This document shows, piece after piece, positions 11,182-20,323 of a stretch of 64,000 nucleotides of DNA. Numbering within the stretch: position 1 is the first letter of the stretch; every line of letters starts with the position of its first letter. Source of the DNA: Streptomyces sp. RPA4-2 (lineage in GTDB: Bacteria; Actinomycetota; Actinomycetes; Streptomycetales; Streptomycetaceae). The translations under genes and the position numbers were made by a program. The stretch covers positions 9,362,001 to 9,426,000 of the forward strand of contig NZ_CP050975.2 in NCBI RefSeq assembly GCF_012273515.2, written 5' to 3'. The notes beneath the pieces were generated by a model. It did not search any database, was not told the origin of the DNA, and saw only the letters and a list, made by a program, of their open reading frames with translations.

Positions 11182-12585
11182 ATGCGCACCAAGAGCCGGC
11201 GATCGAAGGCGATCGCGGTGGGCATCACGGCAGCCTTGGGACTGGGGCTGCTCACGGGCTGCGCCAGCAGCACGGGGCCCGGAAAGCCAGACCGGGAGAT
11301 CACGGTCTGGTCCCAGGAGAACCTCCCGGATCGCATCGCCGTGACCCAGAAGATCATCAAGGGGTTCGAGAAGAAGACCGGCATCAAGGTCCATCTCGTC
11401 GGCGTCGACGAGGGCCAGATGCCTCAACTGATCATGTCGGGCGCCGCCTCGGGCACGCTGCCGGACGTCATCGGCGCCGCCCCCATGGGCCAGGTCTGGC
11501 AGATGTACAGCAACGGCCTGCTCAACACCGAGATACCTCAGCAGATCGTCGACGAGCTGGGGCCGAAGACGTTCAACGCCAACGCGCTGAAGCTGACCTC
11601 GGACGGCGGCAAGAACCTCGGCGTCCCCTCCAGCGCCTGGCTGCAGCTGCTGGTCTACCGCAAGGACCAGCTCGACGCGCAGCACCTCCAGGCACCCGAT
11701 ACCTACGCCAAGGCGCTCAGCGCGGCCAAGGCGCTGACCACGAAGGGGCGGTACGGCATCTCCGCCGCCACCGACCCGGGCGACGCCTTCACCTCACAGA
11801 GCTTCGAGAGCCTCGCGCTCGCCGACGACTGCCAGCTCGTCGACGACCGGCACCAGGTCGCCCTCGACTCCCCGGAGTGCCGGACCGCGTTCAAGACCTA
11901 TGACCAGCTCGCCCGCGCCTACGGTGCCCCGGGCACCCAGACCGTGGACTCCACTCGCTCCACCTACTTCGCAGGCCAGTCCTCCATGATCATCTGGTCC
12001 TCGTTCCTCCTGGACGAGCTCGCCGGTCTGCGCAAGGACGCCCTGCCCAGCTGCACGGAGTGCAAGAACGACGCGCGCTACCTCGCGCGCAACAGCGGCA
12101 TCACCACCGCGATGCAGGGCCCCGACGCCGCCGACGCGGCCCAGTTCGGCGAGATCACCTCATGGGTGACCACGAAGACCGCCGAGACGGAGGCCTCACG
12201 CCAGTTCATCGAGTACATGATGGGCACGGGATACGAGTCCTGGTTCGGCATGGCACCCGAGGGCATGATCCCCGTCCGCGCGGGCACCGCCGCACAGCCC
12301 GAGCGCTACCTCGACGCCTGGCGCCACAGCGAGATCGGGGTCGACACCAAGAAGCCCTTCGACGAGGTGTATCCCCCGAGCCTGCTCAACCAACTCGCGG
12401 CCGGCGTCAGCAACATGCGGCGCTGGGGCATCACCCAGGGCGAAGGCGCGCTCGTCGGCGCCACCAACGGTGAACTGCCCGTGCCCAAGGCGATCGGCGC
12501 GATGACCGGCGGTCAGATCTCGCCCTCCGAAGCGGCCCACGAGGCCGACGACGAAGTCACCGCCCTGCAGAAGTCCCTCCAGTAG
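11182..12585 (+). CDS. Sugar ABC transporter substrate-binding lipoprotein
   Basis: A 467-residue extracellular solute-binding protein, family 1 (carbohydrate). A basic N-terminus and hydrophobic stretch end in the lipobox LLTGC with Cys27 as lipid anchor. The mature part begins EITVWSQENLPDRIAVTQKI and contains the family core (FEKKTGIKVHLVGVDEGQ, SGTLPDVIG). Start supported by GAGGA upstream. It captures the substrate for the two permeases that follow at 31 bases and in overlap. The ligand is unknown; the divergent hydrolases suggest a small glucoside or oligosaccharide. Confidence 0.92.
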   Translation: MRTKSRRSKAIAVGITAALGLGLLTGCASSTGPGKPDREITVWSQENLPDRIAVTQKIIKGFEKKTGIKVHLVGVDEGQMPQLIMSGAASGTLPDVIGAAPMGQVWQMYSNGLLNTEIPQQIVDELGPKTFNANALKLTSDGGKNLGVPSSAWLQLLVYRKDQLDAQHLQAPDTYAKALSAAKALTTKGRYGISAATDPGDAFTSQSFESLALADDCQLVDDRHQVALDSPECRTAFKTYDQLARAYGAPGTQTVDSTRSTYFAGQSSMIIWSSFLLDELAGLRKDALPSCTECKNDARYLARNSGITTAMQGPDAADAAQFGEITSWVTTKTAETEASRQFIEYMMGTGYESWFGMAPEGMIPVRAGTAAQPERYLDAWRHSEIGVDTKKPFDEVYPPSLLNQLAAGVSNMRRWGITQGEGALVGATNGELPVPKAIGAMTGGQISPSEAAHEADDEVTALQKSLQ

Positions 12586-12616
12586 CCGCCCTCCTGCACG
12601 CCGCAAAGGTCCCCTC

Positions 12617-13639
12617 ATGACAACAGCTCCAGCCGATACAGGACAGCGCCGTCACACCGGCGACGGACCCCCGGACCGGCCCACCGAAGACGCTCGCCGC
12701 CCGATGACGGCGAGCCGCCGCGCCAACCGCGCGGGCCTGGCGTTCGTCTCCCCGACCTTCGTCGTGGTCCTCGTCGTGGTGATCCTGCCCATCCTGTGGA
12801 CCGTGCTGCTCGCGTTCCAGCACGCCAGGCTGGTCGACATCCAGGGCATGGGCCTGTTCGGCCACTGGACCCTGGACAACTTCGACCAGGTCTTCAACTC
12901 GGCCGGTTTCTGGTCGAGCCTCGGCACCACCTTGCTGTACACCGTCGGCGCCACCTTCGGATCCATCGCCCTCGGCCTGATCGCCGCCCTCGCCCTGCGC
13001 AAGCCGTTCCGCGGCCGTGGCCTGCTGCGCGCGGCGATGCTGCTGCCCTACGTCGCCCCCGTCGTCGCCGTCTCCTTCGTCTGGGAAGTGGCGCTCAGCC
13101 CCCAGTACGGCGTGGTCAACAACTGGGGCCGCCGTCTGTTCGGCTGGGACGACCCCATCGCCTTCCTGTCCACCCGCGCCTACGAAGTCCACGTGCTGGG
13201 ACTCCACTTCGACATCCCGCTCGCCCTGCTGACCGTCATCGCCTTCGAGACCTGGCGGTACTTCCCCTTCGCGTTCCTGTTCATCCTGGCCCGGCTGCAG
13301 GCCGTACCCGACGGCCTGGAGGAGGCCGCCCTGGTGGACGGTGCGACCCCCACCCAGCGGTTCCGCCACATCCTGCTGCCCCAGCTGATGCCCGTCATCG
13401 CCCTGCTGTGCGTCCTGCGGTTCATCCTGACCTTCAACAAGTTCGACGACGTCTACCTGCTGACCGGCGGCGGTGCGGGCACCGACGTCGCGGCCGTACG
13501 GGTCTACGACTTCCTCACCGCCCGTTACGACGTGGGAGCCGCGGCCGCCCAGGCACTGGTCCTGGCCGTCGCGCTCATGATCCTGATGGGCCTCTACTTC
13601 AAGTTCTTCGGCAACAAGGTCCAGGAGGAGTCGTCATGA
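12617..13639 (+). CDS. Sugar ABC transporter permease, MalF type
   Basis: A 340-residue inner-membrane permease with about six membrane segments (first around FVVVLVVVILPILWTVLLAF) and the EAA loop EEAALVDGATPTQRFRHILLP that docks the ATPase. It pairs with the overlapping downstream permease. A hydrophilic N-terminal tail of about 35 residues precedes the first helix. There is no ATPase gene in the locus; in Streptomyces such importers commonly use the shared ATPase MsiK. Confidence 0.92.
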   Translation: MTTAPADTGQRRHTGDGPPDRPTEDARRPMTASRRANRAGLAFVSPTFVVVLVVVILPILWTVLLAFQHARLVDIQGMGLFGHWTLDNFDQVFNSAGFWSSLGTTLLYTVGATFGSIALGLIAALALRKPFRGRGLLRAAMLLPYVAPVVAVSFVWEVALSPQYGVVNNWGRRLFGWDDPIAFLSTRAYEVHVLGLHFDIPLALLTVIAFETWRYFPFAFLFILARLQAVPDGLEEAALVDGATPTQRFRHILLPQLMPVIALLCVLRFILTFNKFDDVYLLTGGGAGTDVAAVRVYDFLTARYDVGAAAAQALVLAVALMILMGLYFKFFGNKVQEESS

Positions 13640-14502
13640 GCCGCGCCCAGTTCGAGGAGAGGTTCTTCGGCGTCCTGCGCTGGATCGTCATCGCGTTCCT
13701 CGCAGTGATCACGGTGATGCCCTTCTACTACATGCTGCTGCTGTCGCTGAAGCCCATCGACGCACTGCTGCTGGACCCGGGCTCCCTGTGGGTCTCGACC
13801 AAGGACTTCACCCTCTCGACCTACCGCGACGTGCTGCGCTCCACCGACGACGGCGGCCAGGGGTTCCTCAAGTTCCTGCTCAACTCCGCGCTGGTCTCGC
13901 TCGGCACCGTCGCTCTGACACTGCTGGCCGCGGTGCCCGGCGCCTACGCGATCAGCCGGCTGAAGTTCTTCGGCCACCGCCAGGTCAGCGCCCTCTTCCT
14001 CGCCGTCTACCTGTTCCCGGCGACGCTGCTGGCCGTCCCGCTGTTCGTCGTCTTCGCCAAACTGCACCTGTCCTCCAGCCTGGTCGGACTCGCCATCGTC
14101 TACGTCGCCCAGACCGTGCCGGTGGCCATCTACATGCTGAAGAACTACCTCGTCACCATTCCCTACTCGATCGAGGAGGCCGCGGCGCTCGACGGCCTCA
14201 GCCGCCTGCAGACCCTTCGCAAGGTGATCCTGCCCCTGGCCCTGCCGTCCCTCATGGCGACCGGGCTGTACGTCTTCATGATCGCCTGGAACGAGTTCCT
14301 GTTCGCCCTGCTCTTCCTGGCCGCGGACCCCGGCAAGTGGACGGTGCCACTGGGTCTGGCGCAACTGTCCAACGGCGTCGAAGTGCCCAAGACCGTACTG
14401 ATGGCAGGGTCGGTGGTGCTGACGATTCCCGTGATACTCCTGTTCTTCGCCGCCGAGCGAATGCTGACCGAGGGCCTGACCAGCGGTGCCGACAAGAGCT
14501 GA
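13636..14502 (+). CDS. Sugar ABC transporter permease, MalG type
   Basis: A 288-residue permease with about six membrane segments and the EAA loop IEEAAALDGLSRLQTLRKVI near residue 180. The ATG overlaps the previous stop (ATGA) with AGGAGG just upstream, so the two permeases should be made in equal amounts. Second half of the heterodimeric channel. Confidence 0.92.
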   Translation: MSRAQFEERFFGVLRWIVIAFLAVITVMPFYYMLLLSLKPIDALLLDPGSLWVSTKDFTLSTYRDVLRSTDDGGQGFLKFLLNSALVSLGTVALTLLAAVPGAYAISRLKFFGHRQVSALFLAVYLFPATLLAVPLFVVFAKLHLSSSLVGLAIVYVAQTVPVAIYMLKNYLVTIPYSIEEAAALDGLSRLQTLRKVILPLALPSLMATGLYVFMIAWNEFLFALLFLAADPGKWTVPLGLAQLSNGVEVPKTVLMAGSVVLTIPVILLFFAAERMLTEGLTSGADKS

Positions 14503-14518
14503 GACCATGGGGGAACCG

Positions 14519-15721
14519 ATGCTGACACCGACTCAGATCAGTGCGGGCGAGCTGCTGCAGCTCATCCGCGGCGGTCGCGCGAACACGCGCGCGGACCTGC
14601 AGCGGATCACCGGACTGTCCCGCTCGACCATCGGCCAGCGACTGGACCTTCTCAACCGGGCGGGGTGGCTCAAGCACGTCGCCGGCTCATCGACCGGCGG
14701 CCGCCCGTCCCAGCAGATCGTCTTCGACCCGCGGCACGCCTCGGTCATCGCCGTGGACCTCGAGATCAAGCACGCACGGGCCGCGGTCCTCGATCTCGGG
14801 GGCGCCATACTCGCCGAGACCACCGGGCCGCTGGACATCGGTGAGGGCCCGGAGGCCGTACTGGACCAACTGGCACAGTGGTTCCCGGATCTGATCGCCG
14901 CCGCCGGAGTCGACGCCGCCCACATCTGCGGAATCGGGCTGTCCGTTCCCGGCCCCGTGGAGTGGGAGACGGGCCATGTCATCGAACCACCGGTCATGCC
15001 GGGCTGGGACCGGTATCCCATCCGGGAACGCCTGCAGAAGGCCTACGCCGAGCACGTCGGCCGGAGCATGGGGGACGGCCCGGTTCCCGTCTTCGTGGAC
15101 AACGACGCCAACCTCATGGCGCTGGCCGAACACCAGGCCAGCCACCGGGACTGCACGGCCTTCGTCCTCGTGAAGGTCTCCACGGGCATCGGCGCCGGCG
15201 TCGTCGTGGACGGCAAGGTGTACCGCGGCATCGACGGCGGCGCCGGCGACATCGGCCACATCCGACTGCACGACCGGCCCGACGTCCTGTGCATGTGCGG
15301 CTCCCACGGCTGCCTGGGCGCCGTGGCCAGCGGCCGGGCTCTGGCCAGGGACCTGAGCGCACTCGGCACGGACGCCACCTCGGCCGCCGACGTCAAGCGC
15401 CTGCTCGCCGACGGCCATCCGGACGCCCTCCGGCTGGCCCGAGAGGCCGGACGGAGGGCGGGCGAGGTCCTGGTCACCGTGGTCAGCCTGCTCAACCCCG
15501 GCGTCCTCATGATCGCCGGCGAACTCTCCGGTGCCCCCTTCATGACCGGCGTCCGGGAGCTGCTCTACCAGCGGGCCTTCCCCCGTGCCACCGCGAACCT
15601 GCAGGTCGTCACCTCACGCCTGGGCGAACACGCGGGCGTCATAGGGGCGGCCGCCATGGTCGTCGAGATCCTCTACGCCCCCGACCGCGCCGAAGCCCGC
15701 CTCGGCCACCTCACGGCCTGA
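14519..15721 (+). CDS. ROK-family transcriptional regulator
   Basis: About 400 residues: N-terminal winged helix-turn-helix (SAGELLQLIRGG, DLQRITGLSRSTIGQRLDLL) followed by a ROK sugar-kinase-like fold with the zinc motif CMCGSHGCLG. This is the NagC/XylR-type repressor architecture, so it probably represses the divergent locus until the imported sugar or its phosphate binds. ATG 14519 is preferred because GGGGGAA lies 5 bases upstream; ATG 14507 is the alternative. It follows the permease by 16 bases and is likely co-transcribed. Confidence 0.88.
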   Translation: MLTPTQISAGELLQLIRGGRANTRADLQRITGLSRSTIGQRLDLLNRAGWLKHVAGSSTGGRPSQQIVFDPRHASVIAVDLEIKHARAAVLDLGGAILAETTGPLDIGEGPEAVLDQLAQWFPDLIAAAGVDAAHICGIGLSVPGPVEWETGHVIEPPVMPGWDRYPIRERLQKAYAEHVGRSMGDGPVPVFVDNDANLMALAEHQASHRDCTAFVLVKVSTGIGAGVVVDGKVYRGIDGGAGDIGHIRLHDRPDVLCMCGSHGCLGAVASGRALARDLSALGTDATSAADVKRLLADGHPDALRLAREAGRRAGEVLVTVVSLLNPGVLMIAGELSGAPFMTGVRELLYQRAFPRATANLQVVTSRLGEHAGVIGAAAMVVEILYAPDRAEARLGHLTA

Positions 15722-15802
15722 ACCGCCCGCCGGCGCGCACGCCGCAGCAGACGGGGCCGCCGAACAGCCGCTCGCGCGGCCCCTCGTACAGACAGGAACA
15801 CC

Positions 15803-16702
15803 GTGATCGTCACCTCTGCCCCCTGGGCGGACCGACCCGTGGAGGTCGGCCTCGTGGGCGCCGGTCCCTGGGCCCGCGCCATGCACGCCCGGATGCTCGC
15901 CGCCGGACCCGAGACCCGCCTCGCCGCGGTGTGGGCCCGCCGCTCCGAAGCCGCGCGAGAGACCGCCGCACCGCACGGAGCGCACGTCGCCGACTCTTTC
16001 GGCGAACTCCTCGACCGGTGCGAGGCCGTGGCGTTCGCCGTACCCCCGGCCGTACAGGCCGAGCTGGCACCCCTGGCCGCACGCCAGGGGAAGGCGCTGC
16101 TGCTGGAGAAGCCGCTCGGACCCGACCTGGCGGCCGCACAGAGTGTCGCCGACGCCGTCCTCAGCGCCGGGGTGGTCTCCCAACTCGTTCTGACCAAGCG
16201 CTACCACCCGGTCACCGAAGCCTTCCTCGACACCGCACGCACCCGCGAGATCTCCGGTGCGCGCTCCTGCTACCTCCACGGCGCGTTCCTCGGCGGCGAC
16301 TTCGCCACCGGCTGGCGTCTCGAACACGGCGCGCTGCTCGACCTCGGCCCGCATCTGCTCGACCTGCTGGACCTTGCCGTCTCGCCCATCACCGGCATAC
16401 GGAGCACCGGCGACTCCCGGCGCTGGATCGAACTCACCCTGGAACACGAGAACGGAGCCGTCAGCCAGGCGTCCTTGTCGGGTTCCGTCAGCGTGGCCCG
16501 CGCTCTGACCCGCGTCGAACTCTTCGGTCCCGACGCGCCGTTGACCTACGATACGGCCGAGATCGACCACGAGGAGTGCTGGCCGATCCTGCGCCGGACC
16601 TTCGCCACCGCCGTGCGTGCGAACAAGCCGACGGACCTCGACGCAGCACGCGGGCTGTACTTGCAGCGCCTCATCGATCAGGCGGCCAGGGCAGCACGGT
16701 GA
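15803..16702 (+). CDS. Gfo/Idh/MocA-family NAD(P)-dependent oxidoreductase
   Basis: A 299-residue dehydrogenase: N-terminal Rossmann fold (VEVGLVGAGPWARAMHARML) and the family's catalytic Lys motif LLLEKPLGPDL; C-terminal alpha/beta domain with EHGALLDLGPHLLDLLD, the usual substrate-binding His region. GTG 15803 is preceded by ACAGGAAC. It ends the plus-strand arm. Such enzymes oxidise or reduce sugars and cyclitols; with the MDR and the isomerase it may form an oxidation-isomerisation-reduction route. Length is slightly short for the family (usually 330-390). Confidence 0.85.
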   Translation: MIVTSAPWADRPVEVGLVGAGPWARAMHARMLAAGPETRLAAVWARRSEAARETAAPHGAHVADSFGELLDRCEAVAFAVPPAVQAELAPLAARQGKALLLEKPLGPDLAAAQSVADAVLSAGVVSQLVLTKRYHPVTEAFLDTARTREISGARSCYLHGAFLGGDFATGWRLEHGALLDLGPHLLDLLDLAVSPITGIRSTGDSRRWIELTLEHENGAVSQASLSGSVSVARALTRVELFGPDAPLTYDTAEIDHEECWPILRRTFATAVRANKPTDLDAARGLYLQRLIDQAARAAR

Positions 16703-16784
16703 GAGGACGTCTTCTCCCGCTGATCCCTCCTGAACTGCCGGATCGGGGGACAGGTGCCCGCGCCGGCTCGGGGTTGATTCCACG

Positions 16785-16865
16785 GCCGGCCGGCGCGTCA
16801 TGAGGTCGATCATCGCGAGGTGGATCATGGGACCGCAGTGGCCTTGACGAAGGCACACCATGCCG
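16785..16865 (-). pseudogene. Possible transposase C-terminal remnant
   Basis: The minus strand encodes PMIHLAMIDLMTRRPA, which resembles the C-terminal ending (MIxxAMIxLMTRR) of IS5-type transposases. Nothing else of the gene is recognisable in the 16703-17024 interval, which otherwise holds nothing I can support. Confidence 0.3.
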
Positions 16866-17024
16866 CCCTGCCGCACGCGGCAAGGAGGCTGCCGGTCCGG
16901 CGTGCGCCAGCGTGGTCGGCCGACAGGACATCCCCTTGGAGACCTGAGCTGGAGATCCAGTGGTGAGAGGCGGCCGGCTTTGCCGAGGATCTCGTCGGCC
17001 TCCTCCACCAAGCGGAGAGGCGCC

Positions 17025-17942
17025 CTACCTCCGCGTCTCTTTCGGGTGGTCCCCGGTCCGTCCGGCAACGTCGGCAAGGAATTCGGTCACGGTGCGCACG
17101 AACGCCTCCGGTTCTTCGAGGTGTACGAAGTGACCGCTGCTCTCGAAGACGGTGAGCCGGGAACCCGCTATCTCCTCGTGCATCTCCTCGGCCCATCGGA
17201 CGGGGCATATCCAGTCGTACCGGCCGACAAGAATCTGTGTGGGGATGCTGACCTTTCCCAGAGCGTCCCGCACATCCCAGTTTCCTGCGGACGGAATGTA
17301 CTCGACCTCCACGTTTCCGACCGCTTCCCGCAGCTCGTTCGGCATCCCCCAGTAGTCGGCGAAGTACGCGGGAAGCAGGCGCCGTACGTGCTCCGTGACC
17401 TCGGACTTGGTGGTCCGGGGTGTCTCCGACTGCCGGTAGGCGGCCACGACATCCGCGACCTCGGAACGCCCGGCGTGCCGTTGCTCGAACGCGCTCATCT
17501 GCACCTCCGCTTCCGCGTGCAGGTCCGGGCCGAAGAGTGGTGCGCTGTCGTACAGGATCAGTCCCGCCAGTTTGCCGGGGTGGTCCAGCTCGTACTGCAG
17601 GGCGACGAATCCTCCCGCGGAGTGCCCCATCAGAGAGACCTCCGGCACTCCCAGATGGTCCACCAGCCCATCGACGAAGCGCGCGTACCGCTCCATGCTG
17701 TAGTGGCCGTCGGAGAGCTCTCCCGACTCCCCAGCTCCTACCGGAGCCACATAGACGGCCGTCATGTGCCTTTCGAGGAGTGGCATCCGCAGGTATTCCC
17801 AGTGGACTCCCGGCCCGCCGGAGTGCACCAGGCACACCGGGCCGTCTCCCGCCACGTGATAGCGCTGGATGACGCCGTCGATCACGATCTCGTGCACGCC
17901 AGGCGTGAGACTCTCGTTACGTCCGAGGTTGTCTTCGAACAC
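17025..17942 (-). CDS. Alpha/beta hydrolase, proline iminopeptidase-like
   Basis: A 305-residue alpha/beta hydrolase. VCLVHSGGPGVHWEYL gives the HGGPG oxyanion segment (here HSGGPG), MGHSAGGFVALQYEL the nucleophile Ser elbow, and SSGHFVHLEEPEAF the catalytic His. The pattern is that of prolyl aminopeptidase/amide hydrolases of the S33 type. No signal peptide, so cytoplasmic. GTG 17942 is preferred (AAGGA upstream, normal family length) over in-frame starts further upstream to 18035. Substrate unknown; no operon partner. Confidence 0.8.
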   Translation of the reverse strand: MFEDNLGRNESLTPGVHEIVIDGVIQRYHVAGDGPVCLVHSGGPGVHWEYLRMPLLERHMTAVYVAPVGAGESGELSDGHYSMERYARFVDGLVDHLGVPEVSLMGHSAGGFVALQYELDHPGKLAGLILYDSAPLFGPDLHAEAEVQMSAFEQRHAGRSEVADVVAAYRQSETPRTTKSEVTEHVRRLLPAYFADYWGMPNELREAVGNVEVEYIPSAGNWDVRDALGKVSIPTQILVGRYDWICPVRWAEEMHEEIAGSRLTVFESSGHFVHLEEPEAFVRTVTEFLADVAGRTGDHPKETRR

Positions 17943-18392
17943 TTCTTCCGTCCTTCTGATGCCGTTGGGCTGTTTCCCGCCGGTGCGGCCGACGCCTGTA
18001 TGACCTGCCGTCAAGGCCGGTTGTGACATCGGCACCGACGCGCGCGCAGGCTCGGGACGAACGGTGAAGCGTGCGCCCCCTCGCCCACCGGTTCTGGCTC
18101 ACCCCGTAGAGGTGCGGCCTCGGGCGACGCCAAAGACGGCCGACAGGGCATTGCCGTCGATCCGTTGCGCCGCAACTACGCAACTGTCGTGGTGAGTTGA
18201 CGCGGACCGTACCGTTCGACCCCGTCGGCGCCGTTCCCTGAGAGATCCGCCGCCTGGCGCGGCTCGACGTCCCCGGTGCGCCCCGGTTCCTGGTCCATGA
18301 GAAACCTGATCAAGGATGGAACCTCGTACTTTTGTTCGCCATCAAGCAAGGGGAACGGACTGAGGTCCACGAATGACAAGAGGTGGCACGCG
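17943..18392. other. Intergenic, no gene seen
   Basis: This 450-base interval separates the divergent hydrolase and deacetylase genes. It must contain both promoters, but I see no convincing -10/-35 pair, RNA gene or conserved protein fragment. Confidence 0.5.
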
Positions 18393-19241
18393 GTGAACAG
18401 GCGGATCACGGGGGCGGCTCTGGCCTGCCTACTTCTGGTGACGGGATGGGGAACGGGCTGCTCGCCCGAAGCACCCCGTTCGCACGCTGCTTCCGTCGCC
18501 CCACGGACACCCGCCGCGAAGCCCGCCGGCGCCCACGCCGATGCGCAGGCAGCCACCGCGGCGGCCTACCGCAAGTGGGGCCTGAAGCCGCTGGCGCCAC
18601 CGCCTGCCCCGCCGTCGACCAAGCCGTCGAGCGGGAAGACCGCAGACGGCGAGGTGCCGGTGATCAGTGAGATACCCACCGACCAGAAGATCGTTTTCCT
18701 CACGTTCGACGACGGCACGGAAAAGGATCCGGAGTTCGTGAAGATGATGCGGGAGCTGAAGATCCCCTTCACGATGTTCCTCACGGACGCCGCCATCCGT
18801 ACCGACTACGGCTACTTCAAGCAGTTGCAGGGACTCGGCGACAGCGTCCAGAACCACACATTGACGCATCCGAACCTCCGCACCCTGAGCGCGGCCGCCC
18901 AGCGGCAGGAGATCTGCGGCCAGCAGGAAAAGCTGAAGAAGGAATACGGCTCCGCACCGCGTCTGCTGCGTCCGCCCTACGGCAACTGGAACAAAGACAC
19001 CCGGGCCGCCGCCGCATCCTGCGGCATCGAGGCGATCGTCCTGTGGCGGGAGTCCATGCAGATCAAGAACATGCAGTTCCAGGACGCCCACAAAAAGCTC
19101 CACCCGGGTGACATCATCCTGGCCCATTTCCGCGGACCGTCCGAGCTCAAGGGCAGGACGATGACCCAGATGACGGCGAACCTGCTGCGTCACGTCCGGG
19201 AACAGGGCTTCACGATCGCCCGCTTGGAGGACTACCTGTAG
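18393..19241 (+). CDS. Exported polysaccharide deacetylase (NodB domain, CE4)
   Basis: A 282-residue exported enzyme removing N- or O-acetyl groups from cell-wall or environmental polysaccharide. The N-terminal hydrophobic stretch ends TGWGTGC, a weak lipobox, so it may be membrane-anchored. The NodB domain (about 90-282) shows motif 1 LTFDDG (catalytic Asp pair), motif 2 NHTLTHPNL (metal His pair), motif 3 LLRPPYGNWN, and a late DIILAHF His. GTG 18393 is chosen because the signal sequence begins there and AAGAGG lies 9 bases upstream. Monocistronic. Confidence 0.88.
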   Translation: MNRRITGAALACLLLVTGWGTGCSPEAPRSHAASVAPRTPAAKPAGAHADAQAATAAAYRKWGLKPLAPPPAPPSTKPSSGKTADGEVPVISEIPTDQKIVFLTFDDGTEKDPEFVKMMRELKIPFTMFLTDAAIRTDYGYFKQLQGLGDSVQNHTLTHPNLRTLSAAAQRQEICGQQEKLKKEYGSAPRLLRPPYGNWNKDTRAAAASCGIEAIVLWRESMQIKNMQFQDAHKKLHPGDIILAHFRGPSELKGRTMTQMTANLLRHVREQGFTIARLEDYL

Positions 19242-19257
19242 CCGCGCGGCCGGGCCG

Positions 19258-19433
19258 GCAGACCAGTCTGTCTGGGCGTCGTACGGTGCGCCGGCGCGGG
19301 CGGCCTGCCACGCGGCCCGCACCGCCTCGGTGATCAGCTCCAACTGGTCGGAACGATCGCCTTGGGCGAGGCGTTCACGGAAGTCGGTCAGGACACTGCG
19401 GTGGAAGTTGTGAACGTCCAGCTCCAAAGCCAT
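19258..19433 (-). pseudogene. IS1182-type transposase remnant
   Basis: The minus strand encodes MALELDVHNFHRSVLTDF followed by ERLAQGDRSDQ and then directly LELITEAVRAAWQAARAG. These are two conserved blocks of IS1182-family transposases that normally lie tens of residues apart, so the fragment has lost its middle as well as both ends. Not functional. Confidence 0.55.
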
Positions 19434-19477
19434 GGCGACCTGCGTGGCCGGAGAGGGGACTTGGTGACTCCCACGAT

Positions 19478-19792
19478 GTGGACACCGCTGCCGAGCAGTT
19501 GCGGCAGGACCAGTGCCTCATGACCTGGGCCGCGGGCCGGCAACCCGACGCGCGCGAGGCGCGGATCGTTCGGTTGCGAGACCTCAACCAGCGACTCACC
19601 AGCAAACTCACCCGAACTCTCGACGAGTTCAGTCAGCTCAAGGAACGTCACCGGCTGGCCTTGTCGGTCTTGGTGGCCAAGGACGACCAGCTCCGGCGGC
19701 TCCGCCGCGAGCAGAGTGCGTTCGCCGTACTTTCCCAGCTCCCGCCTCAGAACAGGCAGGGGGACGACGCCAAGGGCGTCCTCCCCCTCTGA
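19478..19792 (+). CDS. Small coiled-coil hypothetical protein
   Basis: Up to 104 residues, highly charged and helical (ARIVRLRDLNQRLTSKLTRT, EFSQLKERHRLAL, DDQLRRLRREQ), consistent with a continuous coiled coil and little else. No ribosome site at GTG 19478; a start at ATG 19520 is also possible, and it could be a 5'-truncated gene because an IS1182 remnant lies just upstream. Function not recognised. Confidence 0.45.
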   Translation: MDTAAEQLRQDQCLMTWAAGRQPDAREARIVRLRDLNQRLTSKLTRTLDEFSQLKERHRLALSVLVAKDDQLRRLRREQSAFAVLSQLPPQNRQGDDAKGVLPL

Positions 19793-19820
19793 GCAGCGAG
19801 TGGTCAGAGCATGTTCATCG

Positions 19821-20300
19821 TCAGACCGCTGCGGTGAGTCGATTGAGTTCTCTGCTGATCTCCTCCCGCAAGGCATCATGGCGAGCATCCAGGGCATATC
19901 GCTCATCTGCCCAGTTCTCACGGGGATAGAGCCAGACCGGCAGGTGCACCAGGTCGGCCGGTTCCCACTCGAAGCGCGGCCATACATGGGCGTGCAGGAA
20001 TCCGTCGGTATTGCCAAGGATCTCCAAATTCACCCGGCGGAATGCCGGGTCAAGGCGCCGACAGGCATGCTCAACGGCTTCACCGAGCACGTCCATATCG
20101 GACAGGAACGCCAACCTCTTCGCCTTCGGAAGCTCGGACAGCCTCTCCACACGGGGGTCGTCCACCAAGAGCACCGAGTAGCCCGGCAAGAACTGAACGT
20201 CTCCGATCACCGCGAACCCTGCCTGCAACCGCCTGAGCACCGCAGGGTTCTCCCCCCGCAGAGCGCTTCCGATCCGGTCTGTCCGCCATTCGCTCGTCAT
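19821..20300 (-). CDS. HIT-family nucleotide hydrolase/transferase
   Basis: A 159-residue histidine-triad protein. The catalytic motif appears as DGFLHAHVWPR (HxHxW-type rather than the strict HxHxHxx triad), and the N-terminal half has the family strands (FAVIGDVQFLPGYSVLLVDD). The variant H-x-H-x-W-P occurs in the DUF4931/HIT-like subgroup. Probably acts on nucleotidyl phosphates or dinucleotide polyphosphates. Complete and well formed, in contrast to its neighbours. Confidence 0.8.
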   Translation of the reverse strand: MTSEWRTDRIGSALRGENPAVLRRLQAGFAVIGDVQFLPGYSVLLVDDPRVERLSELPKAKRLAFLSDMDVLGEAVEHACRRLDPAFRRVNLEILGNTDGFLHAHVWPRFEWEPADLVHLPVWLYPRENWADERYALDARHDALREEISRELNRLTAAV

Positions 20301-20323
20301 GGAAGAAACCTATGCTCCGGCGA

